Shown here in pieces: positions 22,606 through 30,657 of a stretch of 64,000 nucleotides of DNA. The DNA is taken from assembly GCA_902761605.1 (NCBI GenBank), contig CACWLC010000004.1, forward strand, positions 19,603-83,602. The letters run 5' to 3'. Source of the DNA: an uncultured Prevotellaceae bacterium. Its GTDB lineage: Bacteria; Bacteroidota; Bacteroidia; Bacteroidales; Bacteroidaceae. How positions within the stretch are numbered: the stretch's first letter is position 1; each line of letters opens with the position of its first letter. The position numbers and the translations under genes are program-made. The notes beneath the pieces are model-generated. The model did not search any database. It had not been told where the DNA came from and was given only the letters and a program-made list of their open reading frames with translations.

Positions 22606-24192
22606 ATGATTAAAAATGTGGCGAAGATCTTCTGTTTAATAGCTGTGGTGATGATAGTTGGTTGTCAGGACTATGGCAATAAACACTATTATCATGAGCT
22701 GGAGAAGATCGATCATCGGCAGAATCGTGAACTGGCAAGGCGCGAGATAATGGCCTTACAAAAAGAGATAGCCACCTATCCTGACTATATAAAGATGTAT
22801 CATCAGCTGCTCGTAGCAGAACTGAACGAGGAAGCTACGCCATATAGGAATATGGATGTGGCACGTCAACTGGTGGATTATTACGAACAGACCACCGATC
22901 GCGAGAAACTGACTCGCAGTTATATTATCGCTGGTCATATCTTCGCCAACTGCAATGATGGCCCCAAGGCTCTCTCCTATTATTATAAAGCAGAGGAATT
23001 GTTGGATGAACAAAAGGATCCAGAAATGCAGAACCGTCTATATTCCAAGATGGCTTATCTCTTCCTTCGCCATAACATGCCAGACCAGGCAAGGACCTAT
23101 GCCACTCGTTCGCAAAACTACTGCTGGCATAATAAAGATACACTCGGCATGATTCAGGCCTTGCGATATATCAGCGAAACTTATAAGCAAGTGCCAGGAA
23201 ATGAACTGGCTAACCTTGAAGAAGCCTATAAGTTGGCCAAACAATCCCAACAATATGAACTGCAGAAGGAGCTGATAATTGATATTGCCAGCTGTTATTG
23301 TGATAATGAGCGCTATCGTATGGCACTAAATTACTTACGCCCTCTTAAGAACAAATTGCCACAGAACGACAGACATCGGGTGGATGCTCTGTTGGCGAAG
23401 GCATATTATCATATAGGTAATGGTGACTCCGCCTCTATCTTTGCTCAGCGCGCGTTGGAAGATGGCAATTCCGTCAGCAAGCGCGATGCCCATGAGGTTC
23501 TGGCACATATAGCTATCCAACAAGGTCATCGCGATGCTGCAAATGAACACTTCTCTAAATACAAGGAACTCAACGATGCCCTGAACAGGATACAAAGCAA
23601 CGAGACTATTGCACAGATGGATGCCTTTTACCACAATCAGAAGCAGGCAGAGGAAAATGCGCGACTGAGGTTCGACAATAGCCATAAGCAGAATGTGATA
23701 GTCATCGTCATTGCCTGTCTTGTAATTTTGGTTATTCTCTTTGCCACATATATTCAGCGCCATCGGCGAAAGCAGGAATTGATGGCGCTGCGAATCTTGC
23801 AGCTTGAAGAGTTTAAACTGGCTTATGAAAAGACTGATGAGAATGAACGCAGTCAAACGGAGCAGAGTATCCAACAAACAGCCATTTATCAGCGGTTAGT
23901 CACGATGGAAGAATCAGATCATCCTAATGATGAAGAATGGCAGGCTTTGACAGATGCCATCAATCAGGCTTATCCTCAATTTACACCTCGCTTACTGAGC
24001 CTCTGCAAACTGACATCTCATGAATACCATGTCTGTCTTTTGCTGAAAGCAGGCTTTGAACCTATCCGCATCGCCAACCTCACCCTTCGCAGTAAGGCTG
24101 CTGTATCCACCGTCCGCAGTCGTCTCTACGAAAAGGCCTTCGGCAAGAAAGGCAGTGCCAAGGACTGGGATGAGGTGATCCGCACACTCTAA
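22606..24192 (+). CDS. Membrane-anchored TPR-HTH regulator (lipobox N-terminus)
   Basis: 528 residues from ATG 22606. The N-terminus is a lipoprotein-like signal (IVGC, Cys near 21). TPR-like helical repeats fill about 40-350, a transmembrane helix lies at 364-384 followed by RHRRK, then a charged helical linker. The C-terminus (about 470-528) is a LuxR-like HTH: LTSHEYHVCLLLKAGF, then TLRSKAAVSTVRSRLY. This layout is common in Bacteroidota as a one-component regulator with periplasmic TPRs and a cytosolic DNA-binding end. It probably controls itself and the following GLPGLI cluster, since both promoters share the same direct repeat. The signal is unknown. Confidence 0.88.
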   Translation: MIKNVAKIFCLIAVVMIVGCQDYGNKHYYHELEKIDHRQNRELARREIMALQKEIATYPDYIKMYHQLLVAELNEEATPYRNMDVARQLVDYYEQTTDREKLTRSYIIAGHIFANCNDGPKALSYYYKAEELLDEQKDPEMQNRLYSKMAYLFLRHNMPDQARTYATRSQNYCWHNKDTLGMIQALRYISETYKQVPGNELANLEEAYKLAKQSQQYELQKELIIDIASCYCDNERYRMALNYLRPLKNKLPQNDRHRVDALLAKAYYHIGNGDSASIFAQRALEDGNSVSKRDAHEVLAHIAIQQGHRDAANEHFSKYKELNDALNRIQSNETIAQMDAFYHNQKQAEENARLRFDNSHKQNVIVIVIACLVILVILFATYIQRHRRKQELMALRILQLEEFKLAYEKTDENERSQTEQSIQQTAIYQRLVTMEESDHPNDEEWQALTDAINQAYPQFTPRLLSLCKLTSHEYHVCLLLKAGFEPIRIANLTLRSKAAVSTVRSRLYEKAFGKKGSAKDWDEVIRTL

Positions 24193-24199
24193 CTACAAA

Positions 24200-24257
24200 T
24201 GCAAACTATATGCAAACTCCGATAGACAGGCGCTATCGGAGTTTTTTCATACCTTTG
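24200..24257 (+). promoter_or_regulatory. Direct-repeat promoter of the GLPGLI-TlpA-TPR cluster
   Basis: TGCAAACT at 24200-24207 and 24211-24218 (11-bp period), then 31 nt, then TACCTTTG (24250-24257). Half-sites, phase and distance are the same as at 22542-22599. No -33 box. ATG 24263 is 6 nt past the box. Confidence 0.65.
24215..24247 (+). terminator. Intrinsic terminator after the TPR-HTH gene
   Basis: Stem AACTCCGATA/TATCGGAGTT (24215-24224 and 24234-24243), 9-nt loop, then TTTT. Same stem as at 22557-22585 with a different loop, so the block was copied and the loop drifted. Confidence 0.8.
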
Positions 24258-24262
24258 CCGCC

Positions 24263-25219
24263 ATGAATCGAAAAATCTCTCTCGTTATGCATAAACTACA
24301 AACTATGCTCATCCTCGCCCTGCTGACGGTTCTGCCGCCAGTGGCGGGGATTTCCTGCTCTTCGCAGGCTCAAAGGAAATCGCAGCAAAAGGCATCCGAT
24401 CATGCTGTGCTGTCAGTAACTTATGAGGTTATCCGTCAGATGACTGAGGAAGACACGAGGAAGACAAAAGACCTGATGCGCCTCGACATCGGCAAACATG
24501 CCTCGCAGTTTCGAAGTGTCATTATCGAGTGGGTTCAGGACAATGGTCTTGTATATGGCAGTCCCACAAGTCTCAACCATCCTTTTACTGGTTATAAATG
24601 GCAGCACGAACAGGTGGTGAAGAATCTTCCGAAGCCAGGTTACCTCTACTTTACTCATGGGCGCATTTCTACTCGCGATAAGATAGAGGGCTTATTCAAT
24701 TGGAAATTTAGTGAGGGAGAGAAAATGGTCTGTGGATATCCTTGCAAAAAAGCGATGACAACTTTCAGAGGACGGACTTGGACAGCATGGTATGCATCAT
24801 CGTTACCTTATAGTGACGGACCTTGGAAACTATGTGGATTGCCTGGTGTTGTTCTCGAAGCAAGTGAGGCGGAGGGCAAGATTGCCTTTCGTTGCAAGAA
24901 AGTAGAAAAGAACACAGGCTATGGTATTGTGCTGGTTAAACAAAATAATACGCCGATGCTACGATTACAGTCGGACATGCTCGACGTTTATACCCCAGAA
25001 CGAGCCGCAGAGCTACTGATGTTGGAACAATGGGACCAGATAGCCTTTTCTGATGTCATGCTGAACGCCTCTACAAACGGCATCAAAGGTAGTAAAACGG
25101 AATATGTTGTCAAGGACGGCAAGAAAATAAGCATTCCTTCTAATCAGACTGCCATCCTCTATGAGGTATATCCTAATATCGACATGAAAGAAAAATATCC
25201 ACCTGCTATCATTAAATAA
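24263..25219 (+). CDS. GLPGLI family protein
   Basis: 318-residue exported protein of the GLPGLI family, named for a motif seen here as GLPGVV near residue 193 within a DGPWKLCGLPGVVLEA block. A hydrophobic N-terminal segment (about 10-30, with ISCSS) gives a signal peptide, possibly a lipobox. The family occurs in Bacteroidota envelope clusters near TonB receptors and has no proven activity. It opens a cluster with TlpA-like and TPR proteins and carries the same direct-repeat promoter as the preceding regulator. Confidence 0.9.
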   Translation: MNRKISLVMHKLQTMLILALLTVLPPVAGISCSSQAQRKSQQKASDHAVLSVTYEVIRQMTEEDTRKTKDLMRLDIGKHASQFRSVIIEWVQDNGLVYGSPTSLNHPFTGYKWQHEQVVKNLPKPGYLYFTHGRISTRDKIEGLFNWKFSEGEKMVCGYPCKKAMTTFRGRTWTAWYASSLPYSDGPWKLCGLPGVVLEASEAEGKIAFRCKKVEKNTGYGIVLVKQNNTPMLRLQSDMLDVYTPERAAELLMLEQWDQIAFSDVMLNASTNGIKGSKTEYVVKDGKKISIPSNQTAILYEVYPNIDMKEKYPPAIIK

Positions 25220-25220
25220 T

Positions 25221-25228
25221 TACTTTTG
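25221..25228 (+). promoter_or_regulatory. -7 box before the TlpA-like gene
   Basis: TACTTTTG in the 13-nt gap after the GLPGLI stop, 5 nt before ATG 25233. No clear -33 partner; it may be an internal promoter. Confidence 0.45.
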
Positions 25229-25232
25229 CAAT

Positions 25233-26495
25233 ATGAAACGAATTAAGACATTGTTATTAGTCCTTATTCTATCGATGTGCGCAATGGCCCAAAGCGAACG
25301 CTTTTCGATTACGCTAAACGTGGACTCGGCCATCGCCAGTGAACCACAGAAAGTGTATCTGTATTCGATGATTGAGAAACAGATGCAGTTACACGACTCG
25401 CTCAGTATCGACTCTGTACACCGTATTGGTACAATGCATGGAAAGGTGCCCTATGAGTATGCCGTTAACCTGATGTTCGCACGTAGAGGCCCAGGTGTAG
25501 TGCCCGTTGTGGTGAAGAATGGTGACAGCATTACCATTCACGTCGGCGACGAGGACGATGGTTTCCGACTGCGCTATCCAAGAAGGACAGAAGGATCGGA
25601 AGCTATGAAGGAATATGTAGGTTATCAGCTTATGCAGGATAGCCTTGACAACATCCGTACAAAGGTCAGGATGCAGATGCAACTCATGGGGCTCCCTGAG
25701 GCAAAAAAGGATTCGCTGAAAAAGCTGGATGATATGCTATTCCGCGAATATGAGCATAATAAGGAGATTTTTGCTATGAACGCCAAGTATCCTTATGCAG
25801 CGATGGGTGTAGGCGGCAACATCTACAGCAACCATAAATGGAGCCCAACTACTCACACTTACAAGGAAGAAATCGTTGACTCAATCATGAATTCACTAAT
25901 AAAGCGCTTTCCTGATTATCCACCTATCCGTGCCCTCGTGAATGACAGCACGCTTGGCAATTATATGTCGGCAGAGAGTTTTTCTATCAACAGTATTTTC
26001 TGGAAACGCTATAGCAATCGTTTTTATGATAGCGAGACCGACTCGATAATCCGTCCATTAAAAGTGGGAGACTATTTCAATATCCTCAGCCTTAACCAAT
26101 ATCGGGGACAATACCTGTATGTTGACTTTTGGGCTTCATGGTGTCAGCCCTGTCTGATGCAGATGCCAAACATAAAGCAGGCTGCTCAGATGTTCTCAAA
26201 AGACTTGATGGTCTACCTAATCTCTATCGACAAGTCTGGCAAAGAGTGGTGGAGCGCTGTGAAAGAACATGATCTACGCAATCACTTGGAAGACGAGCAT
26301 CCTTATATGATACACAACATCAGAGCCTACGACCAGAAGGGTAATATGAACTCTGACGTACGTTCACTTGGCATAAAGACTATCCCACACAATTATCTTA
26401 TAGACCGCTCAGGGCGTATCATCGCCAAGAATATCTCTGGCGCGATGCTTATCGACAAAATGCAACAACTATTGGAAAAGGAGAAACAACAATGA
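25233..26495 (+). CDS. TlpA-like thioredoxin-fold protein
   Basis: 420 residues: signal peptide (1-19, cleavage near AMAQ), an N-terminal DUF4369-like region (about 20-130), a helical middle, and a C-terminal AhpC/TSA-Redoxin thioredoxin fold (about 280-415) with active-site W-C304-Q-P-C307 and a cis-Pro region near TIPHNYL. It should act as a periplasmic thiol-disulfide reductase or maturation factor. Followed by a TPR protein with ATGA overlap. The thioredoxin-fold protein at 38981-40957 lacks these cysteines and is a useful contrast. Confidence 0.9.
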   Translation: MKRIKTLLLVLILSMCAMAQSERFSITLNVDSAIASEPQKVYLYSMIEKQMQLHDSLSIDSVHRIGTMHGKVPYEYAVNLMFARRGPGVVPVVVKNGDSITIHVGDEDDGFRLRYPRRTEGSEAMKEYVGYQLMQDSLDNIRTKVRMQMQLMGLPEAKKDSLKKLDDMLFREYEHNKEIFAMNAKYPYAAMGVGGNIYSNHKWSPTTHTYKEEIVDSIMNSLIKRFPDYPPIRALVNDSTLGNYMSAESFSINSIFWKRYSNRFYDSETDSIIRPLKVGDYFNILSLNQYRGQYLYVDFWASWCQPCLMQMPNIKQAAQMFSKDLMVYLISIDKSGKEWWSAVKEHDLRNHLEDEHPYMIHNIRAYDQKGNMNSDVRSLGIKTIPHNYLIDRSGRIIAKNISGAMLIDKMQQLLEKEKQQ

Positions 26496-27481
26496 AGAAA
26501 TTGCTGATTATAATATTAACTGTTCACTATTCGTTATTCACTTCTAGCCAGACAGACAGTCTTAGGCAAGAAGCACAATATTGGGCAGAGCGGGGATATT
26601 TCAATAAGAGCCTTGAAGTATCAAGGCGGTTATCAGACGACAGCCTGACTATCAGCGATATGCGGCTACGTTATGATAATTTTGCCAATCTGGGTAATCT
26701 CGATTCGCTCTTCTACTGGGGAGATAAAATCCTGAAGCGCGACCCTTATAATATCTCGCTGATTCTCGACTACACGCCTCGCCTGAATAAAGGCAAGGCG
26801 TCAGATATGGGAGGCAGGGTGACATATCCTGAGAAAGTTATCGATATCTGCAAGAAGTATCGTGAGCGCGATTCTACACATATTCTTGTAAATCGCCAAT
26901 TGGCAGAGGCCTATTATAATATAGGTAACTTCGACCTTGCCCTACCCTCTCTGAAACAATTAGAGTCTGTGGGCGACACTTGCTTCGGCACACTTTATTC
27001 CCTCGGACTTACCTATCAGCGTATGGGAGATAACAGCAGTGCCTACGATTATCTATCGCGAGCCACCATTATCAATATCGATGCTAATCCCTATTGCCTC
27101 TTTACCCTCGGCATTGTATGTAATCGCATTGGATATGGTGCCGAAGCCCTAAGTTATCTCGATATGGCAAAGGAGCGGATGATGCCAGACCGCAAAACTC
27201 TCTTTCGATTGCATAAGGAACTGGCAGAGGCTTTTCGTATGAAAGGTGAGCACGACTTCCGTCTTGAAGAATTACAGGAGTGTATGAAACTGGCTGATGA
27301 GAAAGACGTCAACGAGCTGACCTACGAAATGGGGCAGTGCTACTTTATGCTGAAGCAGCGAGACAAGGCTAAGGAATATTTCAATAAATTCCTCGATGCC
27401 ACTCAGAACAAAGAATACAACGACAATATAAAGTTCAAACGCGAATCAGCCGAACAAACTCTCCGTATGATGATGTGGTAA
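26492..27481 (+). CDS. Exported TPR-repeat protein
   Basis: 329 residues with a hydrophobic N-terminus and TPR-like helix pairs throughout (about 25-320). Resembles the TPR protein at 8192-9451 in the order and wording of repeats, but is shorter. The signal-peptide coding part (LTVHYSLFTSS) is made of a GTGAA-type genomic repeat read in reverse. Translationally coupled to the TlpA-like gene by ATGA. Probably a periplasmic scaffold. No enzymatic motif. Confidence 0.82.
   Translation: MKKLLIIILTVHYSLFTSSQTDSLRQEAQYWAERGYFNKSLEVSRRLSDDSLTISDMRLRYDNFANLGNLDSLFYWGDKILKRDPYNISLILDYTPRLNKGKASDMGGRVTYPEKVIDICKKYRERDSTHILVNRQLAEAYYNIGNFDLALPSLKQLESVGDTCFGTLYSLGLTYQRMGDNSSAYDYLSRATIINIDANPYCLFTLGIVCNRIGYGAEALSYLDMAKERMMPDRKTLFRLHKELAEAFRMKGEHDFRLEELQECMKLADEKDVNELTYEMGQCYFMLKQRDKAKEYFNKFLDATQNKEYNDNIKFKRESAEQTLRMMMW
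26515..26545 (-). repeat. GTGAA-type dispersed repeat, copy 1 (minus strand)
   Basis: Read on the minus strand it is AGAAGTGAATAACGAATAG then TGAACAGTTAA. It lies within the signal-peptide codons of the TPR gene. Two related plus-strand copies lie inside the GT117 gene (35047-35076 and 36460-36490). Confidence 0.55.
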
Positions 27482-27530
27482 AGAATACTATTCCGTTATT
27501 CGTCAATAAATTCTAAAAGATGAGGTCAAA

Positions 27531-27563
27531 TTGAATTCTTTTCAAATAAAAGCCTTACTTTTG
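27531..27563 (+). promoter_or_regulatory. Promoter of the first winged-helix membrane regulator
   Basis: TTG (27531-27533), 22 nt, TACTTTTG (27556-27563). Leader of about 25 nt before ATG 27593. No AAATGTCAG repeat is present here. Confidence 0.5.
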
Positions 27564-27592
27564 CAAACAGATATGGAAGATAAGTAGTTAGT

Positions 27593-28285
27593 ATGAAACA
27601 GCGATATGCAGTCATTGTGCTTTTTGCATTGATAGTAGCTTCAAGTCTAACCAGCTTTAGCAGCTATAGTTCAACAAGTAGGCTGGTGAATGAGGATATG
27701 GATAGAGCACTGGCTATTGCTTTGGAGGAACAGCAGAGCAATGTAATCAGTCAGGATACCATCCTCACGTTCAATAACCATTTGCAGATTCCCGAATTGC
27801 GAGGGAAAGCTACTTTAGCAGTAGACACCCGAGGCCAGAAGTTCAAAGCATATGCCCATTGTTCAGAAGCAACGATTTTTGCCATATCAGATCAGAGATT
27901 TACAGCTGTCCTTTGGGCTATGACAATCATATGGGCTACCTTCTGTTTGTATCGCAGAAAAAGGATTGTGCCATTATTGGCTAATATGACCCATTATGGT
28001 GGATTAAGTTTCTCAGAATCTGATGGGCGTTTCTTGGATCATCAAGGCCAGCTTCTTAAGCTCACTCCCATGCAGCACCAATTAATGGAGATGTTCTTCC
28101 GTTCATCAACGCACTCACTTACAAAAACAGAAATCTGCAATGCCCTTTGGCCAAAGAAACCAGATGCCAGCGAGACCCTATACACACTCATCCGACGCAT
28201 CAAACCTGTCATAGAGGAACACTCCAACTTAAAAATAGAATCAGACAGGGGAAAGGCCTACGAATTGAAAATAAAAGCCGTTTAG
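27593..28285 (+). CDS. Membrane-anchored OmpR-type winged-helix regulator, copy 1
   Basis: 230 residues. Helix 5-23 anchors the N-terminus, a periplasmic domain of about 80 residues follows (24-102), a second helix spans 103-120 and is followed by RRKR, and the cytosolic C-terminus (about 150-228) is an OmpR/PhoB-type winged helix (LTPMQHQLMEMFF...SLTKTEICNALWPKK...ETLYTLIRRIKPVIE). It is a one-component regulator like ToxR/CadC but with domains in reverse order. More than 80% identical by eye to the copy at 33954-34640, including the periplasmic domain. The next gene is a broken ECF sigma gene, so its local target may be lost. Confidence 0.9.
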   Translation: MKQRYAVIVLFALIVASSLTSFSSYSSTSRLVNEDMDRALAIALEEQQSNVISQDTILTFNNHLQIPELRGKATLAVDTRGQKFKAYAHCSEATIFAISDQRFTAVLWAMTIIWATFCLYRRKRIVPLLANMTHYGGLSFSESDGRFLDHQGQLLKLTPMQHQLMEMFFRSSTHSLTKTEICNALWPKKPDASETLYTLIRRIKPVIEEHSNLKIESDRGKAYELKIKAV

Positions 28286-28323
28286 GGTTTAGTAATTCGC
28301 TTTTCGTGTGTATTAATTAATGT

Positions 28324-28605
28324 ATGACAGACGAAAAGGAACTCGAAAAGCTGTTCAAACAGCATTACCGTCAGATGTATCGGCTGGCCACCATACTTCT
28401 GCACGACGATGCGGAGAGCAAGGATGTGGTGCACGATTTCCTGCTTAATAGTCGTTCATTCGTAGGTAGCATCACCACAGGTCCAAGTGTCTTCATCATG
28501 AAGCTTAGAGTGGACGATCCGCATATGCAGGCCGTCGATTGTCCTCAAGACCGTCTGGCATCGTCATTGTCACAGACCATAGATGTCCGTGCTACCATAT
28601 CATAA
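28324..28605 (+). pseudogene. Truncated ECF sigma factor
   Basis: The first 40 residues (MTDEKELEKLFKQHYRQMYRLATILLHDDAESKDVVHDF) match sigma-70 region 2 of FecI-type sigma factors. After this the reading frame leaves the family, and no region 4 is found in this or nearby frames. The foreign tail (about residues 48-93) begins close to a 7-bp inverted pair GGTAGCA (28465-28471)/TGCTACC (28590-28596), which might mark a small inserted element, though this is weak. A minus-strand zeta-toxin pair lies just downstream. The fragment differs from the intact sigma gene at 29600, so it is a separate lost system. Confidence 0.7.
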
Positions 28606-28688
28606 AAGAGTCTTAAAGAGCAAGCCCCTCGATGAGTTAAGGTCAAAAGTGAAGCTTTTTTTGTTTTCTGGTCGAAAAATTCGATTGT

Positions 28689-28874
28689 CTAATCCTGGAA
28701 AATGGGGTTATCTGCTATTACTTGCTTTGCAGGAATACGGCGAATAATCTGGTCAGCTCCACAAACAACTACATCCTGACCCCTTAATGCTTTTTCCTGA
28801 AGCATTCTTTTTTCTGCCAACTCTAATCCCCGACGCAATTTTTCGTTAAACTCCTGTATTTCTTTATTTGACAT
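28689..28874 (-). CDS. Small partner of the zeta toxin (candidate antitoxin)
   Basis: 61 residues, highly charged and helical in the first half (SNKEIQEFNEKLRRGLELAEKRML), then a short strand-rich end (DVVVCGADQIIRRIPAKQVI). It overlaps the 3' end of the zeta-toxin gene by 11 bp, so the two are co-translated. Classical epsilon antitoxins precede zeta; here the small protein follows. I do not recognise its family. The role as antitoxin rests only on its place. Confidence 0.6.
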   Translation of the reverse strand: MSNKEIQEFNEKLRRGLELAEKRMLQEKALRGQDVVVCGADQIIRRIPAKQVIADNPIFQD

Positions 28875-29439
28875 AACTCTGCATCTTTAGGTACAACATT
28901 TCTTCGTCTATTACAGTATCGGCATTTCTGCCACCAGAGGCTATCTGCTTACGAGGATTCTCACTATTATCAAATATAACCCAAGAATCCACTTCTTGCA
29001 TAAACAAATTAAACAAGTTGCATATGCCAGCAATGTATCTTCTATTAATAATATCTGGGGGGATGTTATGACCACCATTGGCAACTCGCTCTGAAACACG
29101 CAATTGAGCAAGCTTTGGGGAGTTAAGCCAGAAGAATAACACTGTTACCACATATCCTTTTGTTCGTGCACGACGTACAAGATTTATATAGGACTTAGTA
29201 GCAAGAGTAGTCTCAATAGAGAACGTTTTGCCTTTCTCCAATAGTTCATCTATTCGTTTCAGCATCAAACGTCCTGCTTCTATTGCAACACTCTCCGGAT
29301 TGAATGGTGAAAGGCCTCTTGCAATCTCATCAGCATTCACGAACTCCTTACAATCAAGGATTTCGGGAAGTACTGTATATGATGCCGTTGTTTTTCCTGC
29401 ACCATTGCAGCCACTGATGATATACAAGTTCTTATTCAT
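28864..29439 (-). CDS. Zeta-toxin family P-loop kinase
   Basis: 191 residues from ATG 29439, chosen because the longer frame crosses the promoter. Walker A GCNGAGKTT (10-18), NADEIARGL near 35-43 (the Asp of the UNAG kinase site) and FSIETTLATKSY, all typical of zeta/PezT-like proteins. Zeta toxins phosphorylate UDP-N-acetylglucosamine and block cell-wall synthesis; many chromosomal homologues are of unproven toxicity. It has its own promoter (29479-29449) and a small overlapping partner. It is inserted between a broken and an intact sigma gene on the opposite strand. Confidence 0.85.
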   Translation of the reverse strand: MNKNLYIISGCNGAGKTTASYTVLPEILDCKEFVNADEIARGLSPFNPESVAIEAGRLMLKRIDELLEKGKTFSIETTLATKSYINLVRRARTKGYVVTVLFFWLNSPKLAQLRVSERVANGGHNIPPDIINRRYIAGICNLFNLFMQEVDSWVIFDNSENPRKQIASGGRNADTVIDEEMLYLKMQSYVK

Positions 29440-29448
29440 TTCTGGAGG

Positions 29449-29479
29449 CAAAGGTACGAATAAGTGAGCACAATACAAA
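29449..29479 (-). promoter_or_regulatory. Promoter of the zeta-toxin pair
   Basis: Minus strand: TTTG (29479-29476), 19 nt, TACCTTTG (29456-29449). ATG 29439 is 10 nt past the box. Confidence 0.72.
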
Positions 29480-29528
29480 ACAAAAAGACTTTTTTTTGTT
29501 CCACAGAAGCTTTTTCGTATATTATTCA

Positions 29529-29536
29529 TAACTTTG
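29529..29536 (+). promoter_or_regulatory. -7 box before the FecI-type sigma gene
   Basis: TAACTTTG, about 64 nt before ATG 29600. The nearest TTTG (29495-29498) is 30 nt upstream, too far to be a standard -33 box. Confidence 0.5.
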
Positions 29537-29599
29537 CATCAAAAAATGTGTTGAGGTTAGCATTTGGGACCTCTGTAGGGTATTATAATAAAAGACGTG

Positions 29600-30070
29600 A
29601 TGGAAAGACAAATGATTCAGCAGCTGTTCATGCAGCACTATGCCAAGATGTTGAGGGTGGCGCGCACTATCCTCTACGACGAGCAGGAGAGCCAGGATGT
29701 GGTTTGCGACATCTTTGCAAGCCTGCTTCACGGACATGTGGCTCTGATGCCTGAGACAGCGGAGAACTATCTTTTGAGAAGTGTCCGCAACCGTTGCCTC
29801 AAGAGGTTGCGCCATACATCGGTTCCCATCGCTGCGAGCGGCTATGCTGGACAAACCGACGATTCTGAAGAAGAAGACGAACGGTTGGCAGACATAGACG
29901 AGTTCATTGCAAGCCATCTTTCCGCACAAGAGCAACGCATCTTCCGCCACCGTTTCTCCGACGGGCTCAGCTATGAAGAGATTGCCACCGCCGAAGGTAT
30001 CAGTCGTGTTGCCGTATGGAAACATCTTTCCCACGCCTTGAACCTAATCAGAAACCATTTTAACAAGTAA
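29600..30070 (+). CDS. ECF sigma factor (FecI type)
   Basis: 156 residues with sigma region 2 (about 5-70; FMQHYAKMLRVARTILYDEQESQDVVCDIF) and region 4 (about 105-155; LSAQEQRIFRHRFSDGLSYEEIATAEGISRVAVWKHLSHAL). Bacteroidota use such sigma factors with FecR-type anti-sigma proteins and STN-type TonB receptors, which are the next two genes (5- and 6-nt gaps). A GTG at 29597 is an alternative start. It should direct transcription of the receptor operon when the receptor signals through the anti-sigma factor. Confidence 0.93.
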   Translation: MERQMIQQLFMQHYAKMLRVARTILYDEQESQDVVCDIFASLLHGHVALMPETAENYLLRSVRNRCLKRLRHTSVPIAASGYAGQTDDSEEEDERLADIDEFIASHLSAQEQRIFRHRFSDGLSYEEIATAEGISRVAVWKHLSHALNLIRNHFNK

Positions 30071-30075
30071 GGACT

Positions 30076-30651
30076 ATGCAAACCCCAGACAAAAAGAAGC
30101 AGATGTTTCTTGACATGCAGGAGCATCCCGAGAAGTACTCAGAAGAGCAGATAGAGACCATGATGGACGATCTCGATCGTTTGCCCGATGTAGATGTCGC
30201 TTGGCAGGAGTTTCAACAGACAGGGCAATCCTCTCCACGACGTTGGCTTAAAGCAGCCGCTTCAATCATCGGCGTCCTGATGCTCTCAGGTATTGCTTAT
30301 GCTGCTGTACATATCATCAGTCGTAATGCAGGAGTGGATGAGGAAACCCCGACTCATGAAGTTCAGAATATTAATTCACCACTAAATGATGATGCTATTG
30401 TCGAGACATTCACGACAGACAGCATCCCACAGACGCGTATCTTCGAGAACACACCACTCGACGAGATGGTAAGCGAGATAGCCCATTATTATAATAAGGT
30501 GGCTGACATCCAGAGCAAGGAGGCCCACGAACTGCGCCTTTATTACAAGTGGGACCCTAAGGATGCACTTGAAAATGTTGTTGACGACCTGAACCACTTC
30601 GATCACGTGAACCTCGCCATCGAGGACGACAAACTGATTGTGAAACCTTAA
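30076..30651 (+). CDS. FecR-like anti-sigma factor with DUF4974 domain
   Basis: 191 residues: a short cytosolic N-terminus (1-55), one membrane helix (about 57-78: AAASIIGVLMLSGIAYAAVHI) and a periplasmic end carrying a DUF4974 domain (about 118-191: RIFENTPLDEMVSEIAHYYNK). The central FecR domain of full-length anti-sigma factors is missing, giving the short version seen in Prevotella. The DUF4974 part resembles the STN domain of the cognate receptor encoded next. It should bind the sigma factor at 29600 and pass on the receptor signal. Confidence 0.88.
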   Translation: MQTPDKKKQMFLDMQEHPEKYSEEQIETMMDDLDRLPDVDVAWQEFQQTGQSSPRRWLKAAASIIGVLMLSGIAYAAVHIISRNAGVDEETPTHEVQNINSPLNDDAIVETFTTDSIPQTRIFENTPLDEMVSEIAHYYNKVADIQSKEAHELRLYYKWDPKDALENVVDDLNHFDHVNLAIEDDKLIVKP

Positions 30652-30657
30652 TCCCCC

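Noticed and set aside
27593-28285. An AAATGTCAG direct repeat at the promoter of regulator copy 1
   Set aside because: I read 27482-27592 on both strands and found none.
28465-28596. A miniature transposon in the broken sigma gene (GGTAGCA/TGCTACC ends)
   Set aside because: Only 7 bp of inverted match, no target duplication visible; could be chance. Kept as a note in the pseudogene entry.
29597-29599. GTG at 29597 as start of the FecI-type sigma factor
   Set aside because: ATG follows immediately at 29600 and is more likely; no evidence favours GTG.
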